A stretch of DNA of 64,000 nucleotides from Chitinophaga sp. XS-30. GTDB lineage: Bacteria > Bacteroidota > Bacteroidia > Chitinophagales > Chitinophagaceae. The DNA is taken from the NCBI RefSeq assembly GCF_008086345.1, contig NZ_CP043006.1, forward strand, positions 1,548,032 to 1,612,031. The letters are read 5' to 3'. Position 1 is the stretch's first letter. Every line of letters begins with the position of its first letter. Shown here in pieces: positions 34,870-42,131 of the stretch. Below the pieces are notes generated by a model, which saw only the letters and a list, made by a program, of their open reading frames with translations, ran no database searches and was not told where the DNA came from. The position numbers and the translations under genes were made by a program.

Positions 34870-35430
34870 TTACTTGCCCACCCGTTCGGGATGTTGCTGC
34901 AGAAACTTTTCCCAGCCTTTTGATTTGCCGGCAGTTGCAAAAGGGCTGCTTTCCTGGAAGTGATGGCAGACGGCTACGGCCAGGGCATCGGTGGCATCAA
35001 GATATTGCGGTTGCTCCGAAAAGTGCAGGATGCGTTGCAGCATTTGCCAGACCTGTTCCTTGTTGGCGCTGCCATTACCGGTGATGGACTGCTTTACTTT
35101 CTTCGGGGAATACTCCGCCACAGCCACCCCGGCCTGCATAGCGCTGGCGATGGCTACGCCCTGGGCGCGTCCCAGCTTGAGCATACTTTGTACGTTCTTG
35201 CCGAAAAACGGCGCTTCAATGGCGCAACTGGCCGGCCGGTGCTTCAGGATAAGCTCGTTTACCCGGTGATGGATCATCCGCAGCCGTTCATAATGATCTT
35301 TTTTAGGATTGAGCTTGAGCACATCCATATCCACGATCTCCACCTTCTGACCCTGAACAACGATTAATCCGTATCCCATAATGATCGTACCCGGATCTAT
35401 GCCAAGAATTATTTTTGAATTGTTTGCCAA
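34870..35430 (-). CDS. ruvC: Holliday junction resolvase RuvC
   Basis: 186 residues from a TTG start at 35430. Four catalytic acids are visible: D12 in GIDPGT, Glu in AIEAPFFGKN, and two Asp in YLDATDALA. RuvC cuts four-way junctions with RuvAB; ruvB is 3 kb away. No ATG lies near the N-terminus, and TTG 35430 gives the normal start just before KIILGIDPG. An upstream TTG at 35490 would add 20 residues but lies above the promoter box. A minus-strand -7 box TACTTTTG is at 35474-35467. Its promoter overlaps that of the divergent membrane protein. Confidence 0.93.
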   Translation of the reverse strand: MANNSKIILGIDPGTIIMGYGLIVVQGQKVEIVDMDVLKLNPKKDHYERLRMIHHRVNELILKHRPASCAIEAPFFGKNVQSMLKLGRAQGVAIASAMQAGVAVAEYSPKKVKQSITGNGSANKEQVWQMLQRILHFSEQPQYLDATDALAVAVCHHFQESSPFATAGKSKGWEKFLQQHPERVGK

Positions 35431-35438
35431 GTGGAGGT

Positions 35439-35446
35439 TATTTTTG
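35439..35446 (+). promoter_or_regulatory. -7 box for the flippase-like gene
   Basis: TATTTTTG matches TAnnTTTG. It lies left of the divergent ruvC box, so the two promoters cross over each other. Confidence 0.45.
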
Positions 35447-36451
35447 CCAAAATCCGAAAGTCTGAACAAAAGTACCAAAATAATCCTCAATTACGTGCTG
35501 GGCGGCGCCCTCTTCATCTGGTTGACCTACGCCATCTATCAGCAGCTCATACATCAGCAAAACCTGCCGGCTGCATTGGCCCATATGCAAAGCACGATAC
35601 TGGAGAAGGGTTTGTTGCTTTTGTTGCTGGTGGTGGTGTTGATGTTCGTGAACTGGGGACTGGAAGCGAAAAAATGGCAAATGCTGGTAGCTCCCCTTGA
35701 AGCAGTGCCCTTTGCTAGAGCCTTTGGGGCCATTCTCAGCGGGGTGACGCTCTCCGTGAACACTCCGAACCGGATCGGCGAATACGGCGGCCGCATCCTT
35801 TACCTGGAGAACCGGAACAAGCTCAAAGCCATTGCGGCTACCATCGTGGGAAGCTACAGCCAGCTGATCATTACCATCGTGTTCGGCCTCTGCGGCCTGA
35901 TCTATTATATTAATAATTTCCAGTTGATCAAGGCGGACAATTACTTCGCGCCGAATTTCTGGGAGAAATTATTGTTAGGAATACTCATAGTCATTTGCGT
36001 CTTCATTGTAATACTTTACTTTCGGTTACAGATCATCGTAGCCGTATTTGAAAAGGTGCCGCTGTTACGAAAATTGAAGGTGTTTATCCAGATCATCGCC
36101 CGGTATTCCCCAGGCCAGCTGCGGAAATTGCTGCTGCTGAGCACCCTGCGTTATATGGTGTTTACGGCACAGTATTTGATTTTGCTGTACGCACTGGGCG
36201 TGACTTTCGTGTGGTGGCAGGGGTTCTTTATGATCAATATGATCTACCTCATTATGGCTATAGTGCCCACTATCGCCATTGCGGAGCTGGGGCTCCGGGG
36301 GCAGGTCAGCATCTATTTCCTGGGCCTGTTGAGTGCAAATACGGCAGGGATCGTGGCTGGAACGGTAGCTATCTGGCTGATCAACCTGGTACTACCGGCG
36401 GCAATAGGCAGCATTTTGCTGCTGGGCGTCAAAATTTTCAAGGATAAATAG
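35444..36451 (+). CDS. Lysylphosphatidylglycerol-synthase-type / UPF0104 membrane protein
   Basis: About 335 residues with around eight membrane helices. Landmarks are LNYVLGGALFIWL, a SVNTPNRIGEYGGR segment typical of the LPG_synthase_TM (AglD/MprF flippase-like) group, and a C-terminal LGLRGQVSIYFLGL. The family moves or flips lipids or lipid-linked sugars. This protein lacks the aminoacyl-transferase half of MprF. The start is uncertain. An ATG at 35381 would overlap ruvC coding by 50 bases and lies above the -7 box. TTG 35444 overlaps the box itself. A CTG at 35462 would give the most family-like N-terminus. It is followed nine bases later by the DUF3108 gene. Confidence 0.78.
   Translation: MPKSESLNKSTKIILNYVLGGALFIWLTYAIYQQLIHQQNLPAALAHMQSTILEKGLLLLLLVVVLMFVNWGLEAKKWQMLVAPLEAVPFARAFGAILSGVTLSVNTPNRIGEYGGRILYLENRNKLKAIAATIVGSYSQLIITIVFGLCGLIYYINNFQLIKADNYFAPNFWEKLLLGILIVICVFIVILYFRLQIIVAVFEKVPLLRKLKVFIQIIARYSPGQLRKLLLLSTLRYMVFTAQYLILLYALGVTFVWWQGFFMINMIYLIMAIVPTIAIAELGLRGQVSIYFLGLLSANTAGIVAGTVAIWLINLVLPAAIGSILLLGVKIFKDK
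35467..35474 (-). promoter_or_regulatory. -7 box for ruvC
   Basis: On the minus strand TACTTTTG matches the consensus, 36 bases before the TTG at 35430. Confidence 0.45.
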
Positions 36452-36460
36452 CAACGATCG

Positions 36461-37249
36461 ATGAAGTATTTTCTATTACTGATGGTGTTAACCATAACCG
36501 GGCGTTCTTTTGCACAAGATAATTTTTGTGGTATCTCCAATACGAGCTTCAAAGCCGGTGAATCCCTGACCCTCAAAGTATTCTACAACCTGGGCAGCGT
36601 ATTCGTGGGCGCAGGAGAAGCCACCTTCAACTGTAAACTGGAAAAATACGGGGGGCGCGACGCCTATCATGTCGTAGGCGAAGGCAAGACTTTCCGCACG
36701 TACGACTGGATATTCAAAGTGCGCGACAAATACGAAAGCTATATCGATACCTCCACCATGCTGCCTATCCGCTTCATCCGCAACGTCAGCGAAGGGGGGT
36801 ACAAGATATACAACAACGTGGGGTTCAACCGTGATGCAGGCACCGCCACCAGCACCAACGGTACTTTTAAAGTGCCGGACTGCATCCAGGACGTGATCAG
36901 CGCCATTTATTACGCCAGGAATATCGACTTCTCCAAATACAAACCCGGGGACCGCATACCTTTTGCCATGTTCCTGGATGACGAGGTATATAATATCTAT
37001 ATCCGGTATATGGGAAAAGAAGAGGTCAATACCCGCTACGGGAAATTCCGGGCCATCAAGTTCAAACCCCTGCTGATCAAAGGCACCATTTTCGAAGGCG
37101 GGGAGCAGATGACCGTATGGGTGAGCGACGACGGCAACAAGATCCCGCTGCGGATAGACAGCCCCATTTCCGTAGGAAGCATTAAAGTGGATATGACCGG
37201 ATACGCGAACCTCCGCCATCCCCTGACATCGCTGATAAAGAAAAGGTAA
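36461..37249 (+). CDS. DUF3108 secreted protein
   Basis: 262 residues with a signal peptide ending RSFAQ. The start of the mature part, FKAGESLTLKVFYNLGSVFVGAGEATF, followed by YHVVGEGKTFRTYDWIFKVRDKYESYID, is the DUF3108 pattern. A late YGKFRAIKFKPLLIKGTIFEGGEQMTVW belongs to the same domain. (All quoted in family terms; key pieces are KVRDKYESYID and FRAIKFKP.) It is probably a periplasmic beta-rich protein of unknown function. It is in an operon with the flippase-like protein, so a link to envelope lipids or glycans is plausible but unproven. Confidence 0.85.
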   Translation: MKYFLLLMVLTITGRSFAQDNFCGISNTSFKAGESLTLKVFYNLGSVFVGAGEATFNCKLEKYGGRDAYHVVGEGKTFRTYDWIFKVRDKYESYIDTSTMLPIRFIRNVSEGGYKIYNNVGFNRDAGTATSTNGTFKVPDCIQDVISAIYYARNIDFSKYKPGDRIPFAMFLDDEVYNIYIRYMGKEEVNTRYGKFRAIKFKPLLIKGTIFEGGEQMTVWVSDDGNKIPLRIDSPISVGSIKVDMTGYANLRHPLTSLIKKR

Positions 37250-37276
37250 GCCTCAACCTTATTCACCTTTAACCGT

Positions 37277-37284
37277 TATATTTG
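37277..37284 (+). promoter_or_regulatory. -7 box five bases from a response-regulator start
   Basis: TATATTTG (exact consensus) is followed by the ATG at 37290, so the message is probably leaderless or nearly so. Confidence 0.55.
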
Positions 37285-37289
37285 TAATT

Positions 37290-37991
37290 ATGGAAGAACG
37301 CAAACCCAAGATACTGCTGGCAGAAGATGATACCAATCTGGGCATGGTACTGAAAAACTACCTGGAGCTGAATGACTATGATGTAGAGTTGTGCCGGGAC
37401 GGTATTCTAGCGCTGGCTGCATTCCGCAGGGATAAATTCGATATCTGCCTGCTGGACATCATGATGCCGAATATGGACGGTTTCAAGCTGGCGGAAGAGA
37501 TCCGCGATGTGGACCCGGACATTCCCCTCTTCTTCCTCTCGGCCAAGACCATGAAGGAAGATATCATCCAGGGGTATAAGCTCGGGGCGGATGATTATAT
37601 TTCCAAACCTTTCGACAGCGAACTGCTGTTGCTGAAGATCAAGGCCATCCTCAAACGCAACCAGGAGCTGAACAACAAGGAAGAAGAACTGTTCGAATTC
37701 AATATAGGGCAATACCATTTCAATTCCCGCCTGCGTACCCTCACAAAAGGCAGCGACTCCAGCACGCTTTCCCCGAAGGAGAACGAACTTTTGCATATGC
37801 TCTGCGAGCACAAGAACGATCTGTTGCCGCGCGAGGTAGCCTTGAAAAAGATCTGGGGCAGCGATACCTACTTTAACGGCCGCAGTATGGATGTGTACAT
37901 CGCCAAACTGCGGAAATACCTGAAAGAAGATCCCAATATCGAGATCGTGAACATTCACGGCAACGGGTTCAGGCTGGTGGTAAAAGATTAA
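37290..37991 (+). CDS. Orphan OmpR-family response regulator (RprY-like)
   Basis: 233 residues. Receiver with AEDD pocket, phospho-acceptor D56 in LLDIMMP and lysine in ISKPFD. The winged helix has KKIWGSDTYFNGRSMDVYIAKLRKYL (key part GRSMDVYIAKL). It is closely related in layout to the regulator at 34009-34710. No kinase gene is adjacent. The -7 box leaves five bases before the ATG, and a strong terminator follows, so it is monocistronic. The RprY similarity is by pattern. Confidence 0.9.
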   Translation: MEERKPKILLAEDDTNLGMVLKNYLELNDYDVELCRDGILALAAFRRDKFDICLLDIMMPNMDGFKLAEEIRDVDPDIPLFFLSAKTMKEDIIQGYKLGADDYISKPFDSELLLLKIKAILKRNQELNNKEEELFEFNIGQYHFNSRLRTLTKGSDSSTLSPKENELLHMLCEHKNDLLPREVALKKIWGSDTYFNGRSMDVYIAKLRKYLKEDPNIEIVNIHGNGFRLVVKD

Positions 37992-37995
37992 ATGG

Positions 37996-38022
37996 AAAAA
38001 GGGGCGACAAGCCCCTTTTTTT
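37996..38022 (+). terminator. Terminator after the response regulator
   Basis: AAAAAGGGGC (37996-38005) and GCCCC plus T-run (38011-38022) form a ten-pair stem with loop GACAA. Confidence 0.9.
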
Positions 38023-38059
38023 ATGATGTTTTTTTAACGATAGGGTTTGAGGCCACTTC

Positions 38060-38081
38060 AACACAAGGAGAACACAAGGAG
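38060..38081. repeat. Tandem AACACAAGGAG, two copies
   Basis: Head-to-tail copies at 38060-38070 and 38071-38081, themselves inside a wider CACTTC / GAAGTG inverted repeat (38054-38059 and 38094-38099). It lies between a regulator and the end of ruvB. Function unknown. Confidence 0.4.
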
Positions 38082-38110
38082 AAGCACCCGAGCGAAGTGT
38101 TTAAATAATA

Positions 38111-39139
38111 TCAGAACAGCAGCTGCGGCCCTCCTTTGTGGGGAGATTTCCCCAAATGCGTATAAGCCTTCTCCGTTACCTCCCTTCCCCTCGGCGTACG
38201 TTTGATAAAGCCTTCCTGGATCAGGAATGGCTCGTAGACTTCTTCCAGCGTACCCGGCTCTTCCCCTACGGCGGTAGCAATGGTGGTGAGGCCAACGGGA
38301 CCGCCTTTGAAGTTCTCTATGATCACGTTCAGGATACGGTTATCCATTTCATCCAATCCATATTCATCCACGCTCAACGCTTTCAGGCTGAACTCGGCAA
38401 TGCCCATATCTATCACCCCGTTCCCCATCACCTGCGCAAAATCCCGCACCCGGCGCAGCAGGCCGTTGGCGATACGCGGCGTACCGCGGGAGCGGCGGGC
38501 AATTTCCATGGAAGCATCGGAAGTTATTTTGGTGCCGAGCAACCCGGCTGCGCGCCAGATGATCTTTTGCAGGATGGCCGAGTTGTAATATTCCAGGCGT
38601 GACTTGATGCCGAAGCGGCTCAGCAGCGGAGCGGTCAGCAAGCCGGAGCGGGTGGTGGCGCCCACCAGCGTGAAGGGGTGCAGGTTGATCTGTACGGAAC
38701 GGGCATTGGGCCCGGAATCGATCATGATATCAATACGGTAATCCTCCATGGCCGAATAAAGGTATTCCTCCACAACGGTGCTCAGCCGGTGGATCTCGTC
38801 CACGAATAGCACGTCTTTTTCCTCCAGGTTGGTGAGCAGGCCCGCCAGATCGCCCGGTTTTTCGATCACCGGCCCGGAAGTCTCCCGGATATTTACGCCC
38901 AGCTCATTGGCCACAATACGCGACAAAGTTGTTTTTCCCAATCCCGGAGGGCCATGGAAAAGTATATGGTCCAGCGCCTCATCACGGAGCTTGGCCGCCT
39001 TGATAAAGATCTTCAGGTTATCAATGATCTGGTCCTGCCCCGAAAAATCAATGATCTCCCTGGGCCGGATACTGTTCTCGAACTCCTTTTCGGCGGCGCT
39101 CAGCCTGTTCTCATCTGGTCTTATGTTGGAATTGGACAT
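38111..39139 (-). CDS. ruvB: Holliday junction branch migration ATPase RuvB
   Basis: 342 residues from ATG 39139; the open frame extends upstream but only from here does it align with RuvB ([15 protein letters not shown]). AAA+ motifs are Walker A GPPGLGKT, Walker [10 protein letters not shown], sensor [10 protein letters not shown], and the arginine-finger region APLLSRFG. The C-terminal winged-helix DNA-binding domain has [17 protein letters not shown]. RuvB hexamers drive branch migration with RuvA, which is not in the window. A TACTTTTG promoter box lies 18 bases upstream. Confidence 0.96.
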   Translation of the reverse strand: MSNSNIRPDENRLSAAEKEFENSIRPREIIDFSGQDQIIDNLKIFIKAAKLRDEALDHILFHGPPGLGKTTLSRIVANELGVNIRETSGPVIEKPGDLAGLLTNLEEKDVLFVDEIHRLSTVVEEYLYSAMEDYRIDIMIDSGPNARSVQINLHPFTLVGATTRSGLLTAPLLSRFGIKSRLEYYNSAILQKIIWRAAGLLGTKITSDASMEIARRSRGTPRIANGLLRRVRDFAQVMGNGVIDMGIAEFSLKALSVDEYGLDEMDNRILNVIIENFKGGPVGLTTIATAVGEEPGTLEEVYEPFLIQEGFIKRTPRGREVTEKAYTHLGKSPHKGGPQLLF

Positions 39140-39157
39140 TAGATCTCCTTTCAAAAC

Positions 39158-39165
39158 CAAAAGTA
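39158..39165 (-). promoter_or_regulatory. -7 box of ruvB
   Basis: On the minus strand TACTTTTG, 18 bases before the ATG at 39139. A TATTTTTA-like box reading the other way toward the M28 peptidase lies at about 39170-39178. Confidence 0.45.
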
Positions 39166-39197
39166 ATCGTTTATTTTTAACGAAATCCGAATCTGCT

Positions 39198-40175
39198 ATG
39201 AAATGTAAAGCGCTCAGCCTGTTTTGCCTGCTGCTGACAGGCGTATTATCCGTAAAAGCCCAGCAAATCAGCGAAGATGAAGTAAAAAGGATCATCAGCA
39301 TGCTTGCGGCGGACGACATGCAGGGCCGCGCCACTTATTCTCCCGGCATTGAAAAGGCATCCATATTCATTGAACAGGAATTCACCGCAGCGGGACTGGA
39401 GCCGCTGCCCGGGCAGCAGGATTTCCGCCAGCGTTTTGCCACGGTGGGCCGCCAGGTAAGGGCACTGGATTCCGTAACAGAGGAAGAAGGGCCGAAGTTC
39501 CTGCATAACGTGGCCGGTATGATCAAAGGCAGCAGCCATCCGGATGAATACGTGATCTTTTCCGGACATTACGATCATATCGGTATCCGTAAGGCCGTGG
39601 AAGGGGACAGTATCGCCAATGGTGCGGATGACGATGCATCCGGCATCACCGCCGTTATATTGCTGGCGGAATATTTTAAACAGCATCCGCCTGCCCGCTC
39701 GGTGATCTTTGCGGCCTTCACGGCGGAAGAGATCGGCGGTTTCGGTTCCCGTTTCTTCTCACAGCAGCTTGATCCTGAAAAGATCGTCGCCATGTTCAAT
39801 ATCGAGATGATCGGGAAGGAATCGAAGTTTGGCCGCAACAGCGCTTTCATCACCGGATTCGAACGGTCGGATTTCGGGGAGATGTTACAGCGGAACCTTG
39901 AGGGCTCCAGCTTTCAGTTCCACCCGGACCCCTACCCGGAGCAACGCCTGTTCTATCGCTCCGATAACGCCACGCTGGCCCGCCTTGGCGTTCCGGCGCA
40001 TACCATTTCCACTACGCAGATCGACAAGGATACCCTGTATCATAGCGTTGATGATGAAGTGGAGAGCCTGGATATGAAGAACATTGCCGATATTATCGAA
40101 GCGATCGCCGTCAGCGCCAAAAGTATTGTGGACGGGAAGGATACACCGGTGAGGATCAGGAAAGAGGAAGATTAA
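39198..40175 (+). CDS. Secreted M28-family metallopeptidase
   Basis: 325 residues from ATG 39198, with a signal peptide ending SVKAQ. M28 zinc ligands appear in order: His in FSGHYDHIG, Asp in NGADDDASG, the catalytic Glu pair in [11 protein letters not shown], then a Glu in NIEMIGK where the family usually has Asp, and a late His in TLYHSVDDE. Two-zinc aminopeptidases of this family remove residues from peptide N-termini outside the cytoplasm. The longer frame upstream is antisense to ruvB and is not used. It is followed by a folded inverted-repeat region. Confidence 0.88.
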   Translation: MKCKALSLFCLLLTGVLSVKAQQISEDEVKRIISMLAADDMQGRATYSPGIEKASIFIEQEFTAAGLEPLPGQQDFRQRFATVGRQVRALDSVTEEEGPKFLHNVAGMIKGSSHPDEYVIFSGHYDHIGIRKAVEGDSIANGADDDASGITAVILLAEYFKQHPPARSVIFAAFTAEEIGGFGSRFFSQQLDPEKIVAMFNIEMIGKESKFGRNSAFITGFERSDFGEMLQRNLEGSSFQFHPDPYPEQRLFYRSDNATLARLGVPAHTISTTQIDKDTLYHSVDDEVESLDMKNIADIIEAIAVSAKSIVDGKDTPVRIRKEED

Positions 40176-40193
40176 AGAAGTGCTTTAACGTAA

Positions 40194-40296
40194 AAAAGGC
40201 TGTTTCAACGGTAATGTACCCGGTTTTTCCGGATACCTGACGGGGAAAGGTTTCGTTTGACGATGCCCGGTCAGCTTACAGTTGGAACAGCCTTTT
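40194..40296 (+). ncRNA. Candidate multibranched structured RNA element (or complex terminator)
   Basis: A 16-bp outer helix pairs 40194-40209 with 40281-40296 (one G-U). Inside are GGTA-ATG-TACC (40210-40220), a CCGG hairpin with T loop (40220-40232, competing for one base), and CTGACGGG..CCCGGTCAG (40237-40274). A short TTTT run lies at the end of the outer helix. It may be a complex terminator of the M28 gene or an independent RNA. No known family was recognised. Confidence 0.4.
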
Positions 40297-40369
40297 GTTT
40301 ATCGGTACTTACTTCGATCAATGCGGCCTATTCTTCGCAGATGCAGGAACAGCCTCCTGCAGGTAGTAC

Positions 40370-41230
40370 TTACCTGGCGAATGTCAGCTTTGCGACCTGT
40401 GCGAAGTGATCGGATGCGAACAGCCCCTTCCAGGTTTGCGTGATACAGGCATGCTGCCATACTTCCCATTTGCCTTTCAGGAAAATATAGTCGATCGGCT
40501 GATCGCCAATTTCGTGTGCTTTGAAGCTGTTGAAAGTGCTATGCGGACCGTAATGCGGTGTTTTGCTGAGGGCTTTGGCGTCTTTCAGGTGGAGCGGGTT
40601 CTGTGCGTCCACGATCACGCGGATGGGCTCATCCTGCGGTTTGGCGTTGAAATCACCCGTGATGATGGCGGGTGTGCTGCCGGCGATCTCGTTCACCTTT
40701 TGCAGCAGCAGTTTTGCGCTTTCGCGGCGCGCCACTTTGCCGATGTGATCGAAGTGCGTATTGAAATGATAGAATTCCCTGCGTGATTTGCGGTCGCGGA
40801 AACGCGCATAGGTAACGATGCGGCAGATAGCAGCGTCCCAGCCTTTGCTGCCAATGACTTCTGGTGTTTCCGACAACCAGAACGTTTTGGAGTCCAGCAG
40901 CTGCATGCGGGCGGTATCATAGAAGATGGCGGAAAATTCTCCTTTTTTATCGCCGTCATCCCGGCCTGCGCCCACGAATTTGTATTGCGGAAGCGCCCGG
41001 GAGAGGTCCTGCATTTGTCCCCATAAAGCCTCCTGAACGCCCAGTACGGCAGGCTGATGATAAAGTATCTGCGATGCTACTTTGTCCGCCCGGTTAGGCC
41101 ATGCATTGATGCTGTCCCCTGGGTTGTTGTAGCGGATGTTGAATGTCATTACCTGCAGGCTGTTATCTTGTGCCATGGCAGCAATTGTTGTGAAGAAACA
41201 GCACAATAGTGCGATGATGTTCTTTTTCAT
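40370..41230 (-). CDS. Secreted endonuclease/exonuclease/phosphatase (EEP) family protein
   Basis: 286 residues with a signal peptide ending AAMAQ. DNase I-like motifs are MTFNIRYNN, the Glu in LGVQEALWGQM, HFNTHFDHIG, TGDFNAKP and a final SDHF. In Bacteroidota these secreted EEP proteins are usually phosphodiesterases or phosphatases acting on lipid, sugar or nucleic-acid phosphates; the substrate is not readable. It is monocistronic, convergent with the M28 gene across the structured element. Confidence 0.88.
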   Translation of the reverse strand: MKKNIIALLCCFFTTIAAMAQDNSLQVMTFNIRYNNPGDSINAWPNRADKVASQILYHQPAVLGVQEALWGQMQDLSRALPQYKFVGAGRDDGDKKGEFSAIFYDTARMQLLDSKTFWLSETPEVIGSKGWDAAICRIVTYARFRDRKSRREFYHFNTHFDHIGKVARRESAKLLLQKVNEIAGSTPAIITGDFNAKPQDEPIRVIVDAQNPLHLKDAKALSKTPHYGPHSTFNSFKAHEIGDQPIDYIFLKGKWEVWQHACITQTWKGLFASDHFAQVAKLTFAR

Positions 41231-41357
41231 CTCTTTGTTTTCGTTGTTTTTTTCAGCTGATCGGGAGCCGGTGTGTACAATATTGCCAAGTTAGAGATTT
41301 GTATGCTAAAAGTGATATGTTAGTATCTAATTCCGAGATATTCCCTACGTTAAATAA

Positions 41358-41387
41358 TTGTTTCCACCTTTTTTTCTCCTAGTTTTG
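41358..41387 (+). promoter_or_regulatory. Consensus Bacteroidota promoter of the Hic-like pair
   Basis: -33 TTG (41358-41360), exactly 19-base spacer, -7 TAGTTTTG (41380-41387), ATG at 41407. It is the best match to the full consensus in the window. Confidence 0.7.
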
Positions 41388-41406
41388 AACAAGAGAACGG
41401 AACGTT

Positions 41407-41793
41407 ATGGCAACGGTTATCGGGCAAGCAGAAACGGGTTATTATTCAGGCGGGCGGATGCATTTGCGGGGGATACTTTTCCGGGATGAGCGTTCCTGCT
41501 ACCATGCCTGCATCCCTTCGCTGGATGTGTCCGGTTATGGCGCCAGCAGGCAGGAAGCGAAGCAGTCGCTGCTGGTGATGATGAACTGTTATTTTGAGCG
41601 GGCGATGAGATTGGGGGCGTTGGAAGAAGACCTTCGCCGGCGTGGCTGGGTAACGGACCCGCCGGTGATGTATCCACCGGCTTTCAGCCACTCCGATATG
41701 CAGGACGTTTTTGATTGTATCCGGAGCGGTACGGGGATTTACAATATTTCCTGCACTATTGAGTTGCCGCCGGCGGAGCGTATGTTGACCTGA
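41407..41793 (+). CDS. HicB-like antitoxin candidate
   Basis: 128 residues. The segment from about residue 22 to 82 reads like a HicB partial RNase H fold: YHACIPSLDVSGYGASRQEA, then an alpha helix LLVMMNCYFERAM and the GALEEDLRRRGW ending. The C-terminal 45 residues show no helix-turn-helix or ribbon-helix-helix that typical HicB antitoxins use for autoregulation. It lies 17 bases upstream of a HicA-like gene and shares its promoter. Function as an antitoxin is inference from fold pattern and pairing. It could instead be a stand-alone HicB-fold protein. Confidence 0.65.
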   Translation: MATVIGQAETGYYSGGRMHLRGILFRDERSCYHACIPSLDVSGYGASRQEAKQSLLVMMNCYFERAMRLGALEEDLRRRGWVTDPPVMYPPAFSHSDMQDVFDCIRSGTGIYNISCTIELPPAERMLT

Positions 41794-41810
41794 AAAAAAT
41801 CATCGAACAT

Positions 41811-42107
41811 ATGAATACCATGAATTTGTCCAACATTCCGCTGGATGCGGTACGCGCATTCCTGTTGCAGCGGGATTACCATTTTGGTTTTGTGCATAGC
41901 GGCCATGAGTTATGGGTGAAGGAAAATATGGTGCGGCCGGTGGTCTTGCGGGCGGGGTTTGACCCGGTGCCGGAGTTCATGATACGCAACATATTGCGGA
42001 GCATGGACGTGCGGGGAGAGGAGCTGGAAGGTTTTGTAGCGGCGAGGTACGGCTGTACAAGCGGTGGAGGAAGAAAAAAGGACCGGAAAGTTCCGGCCCT
42101 TTTGTAG
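41811..42107 (+). CDS. HicA-like mRNA-interferase toxin candidate
   Basis: 98 residues; a second in-frame ATG at 41820 is possible. The core DAVRAFLLQRDYHFGFVHSGHELWVKEN carries the HicA layout: a helix, then a strand with a conserved histidine (H32 in SGHELW, normally GSHxxY/W), then VRPVVLRAG, then the helix FMIRNILRSMDVRGEELEGF. (Key pieces: SGHELW and FMIRNILRSM.) HicA toxins are small double-stranded-RNA-binding-fold ribonucleases. The last dozen codons (GRKKDRKVPALL) overlap a terminator stem. The toxin role is inferred. Confidence 0.6.
   Translation: MNTMNLSNIPLDAVRAFLLQRDYHFGFVHSGHELWVKENMVRPVVLRAGFDPVPEFMIRNILRSMDVRGEELEGFVAARYGCTSGGGRKKDRKVPALL
42075..42104. terminator. Bidirectional terminator overlapping the end of the HicA-like gene
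   Basis: AAAAGG-A-CCGGAA and TTCCGG-C-CCTTTT pair across 42075-42102. A-rich and T-rich flanks on opposite sides serve both converging genes. Its 5' arm and most of its stem lie inside the coding sequence of the HicA-like gene. Confidence 0.7.
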
Positions 42108-42131
42108 CAGTTGTTATATTGCTGTTGCAAT

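Noticed and set aside
38778..39197. Upstream in-frame extension of the M28 peptidase
   Set aside because: It is antisense to ruvB. The signal peptide begins at the ATG at 39198.
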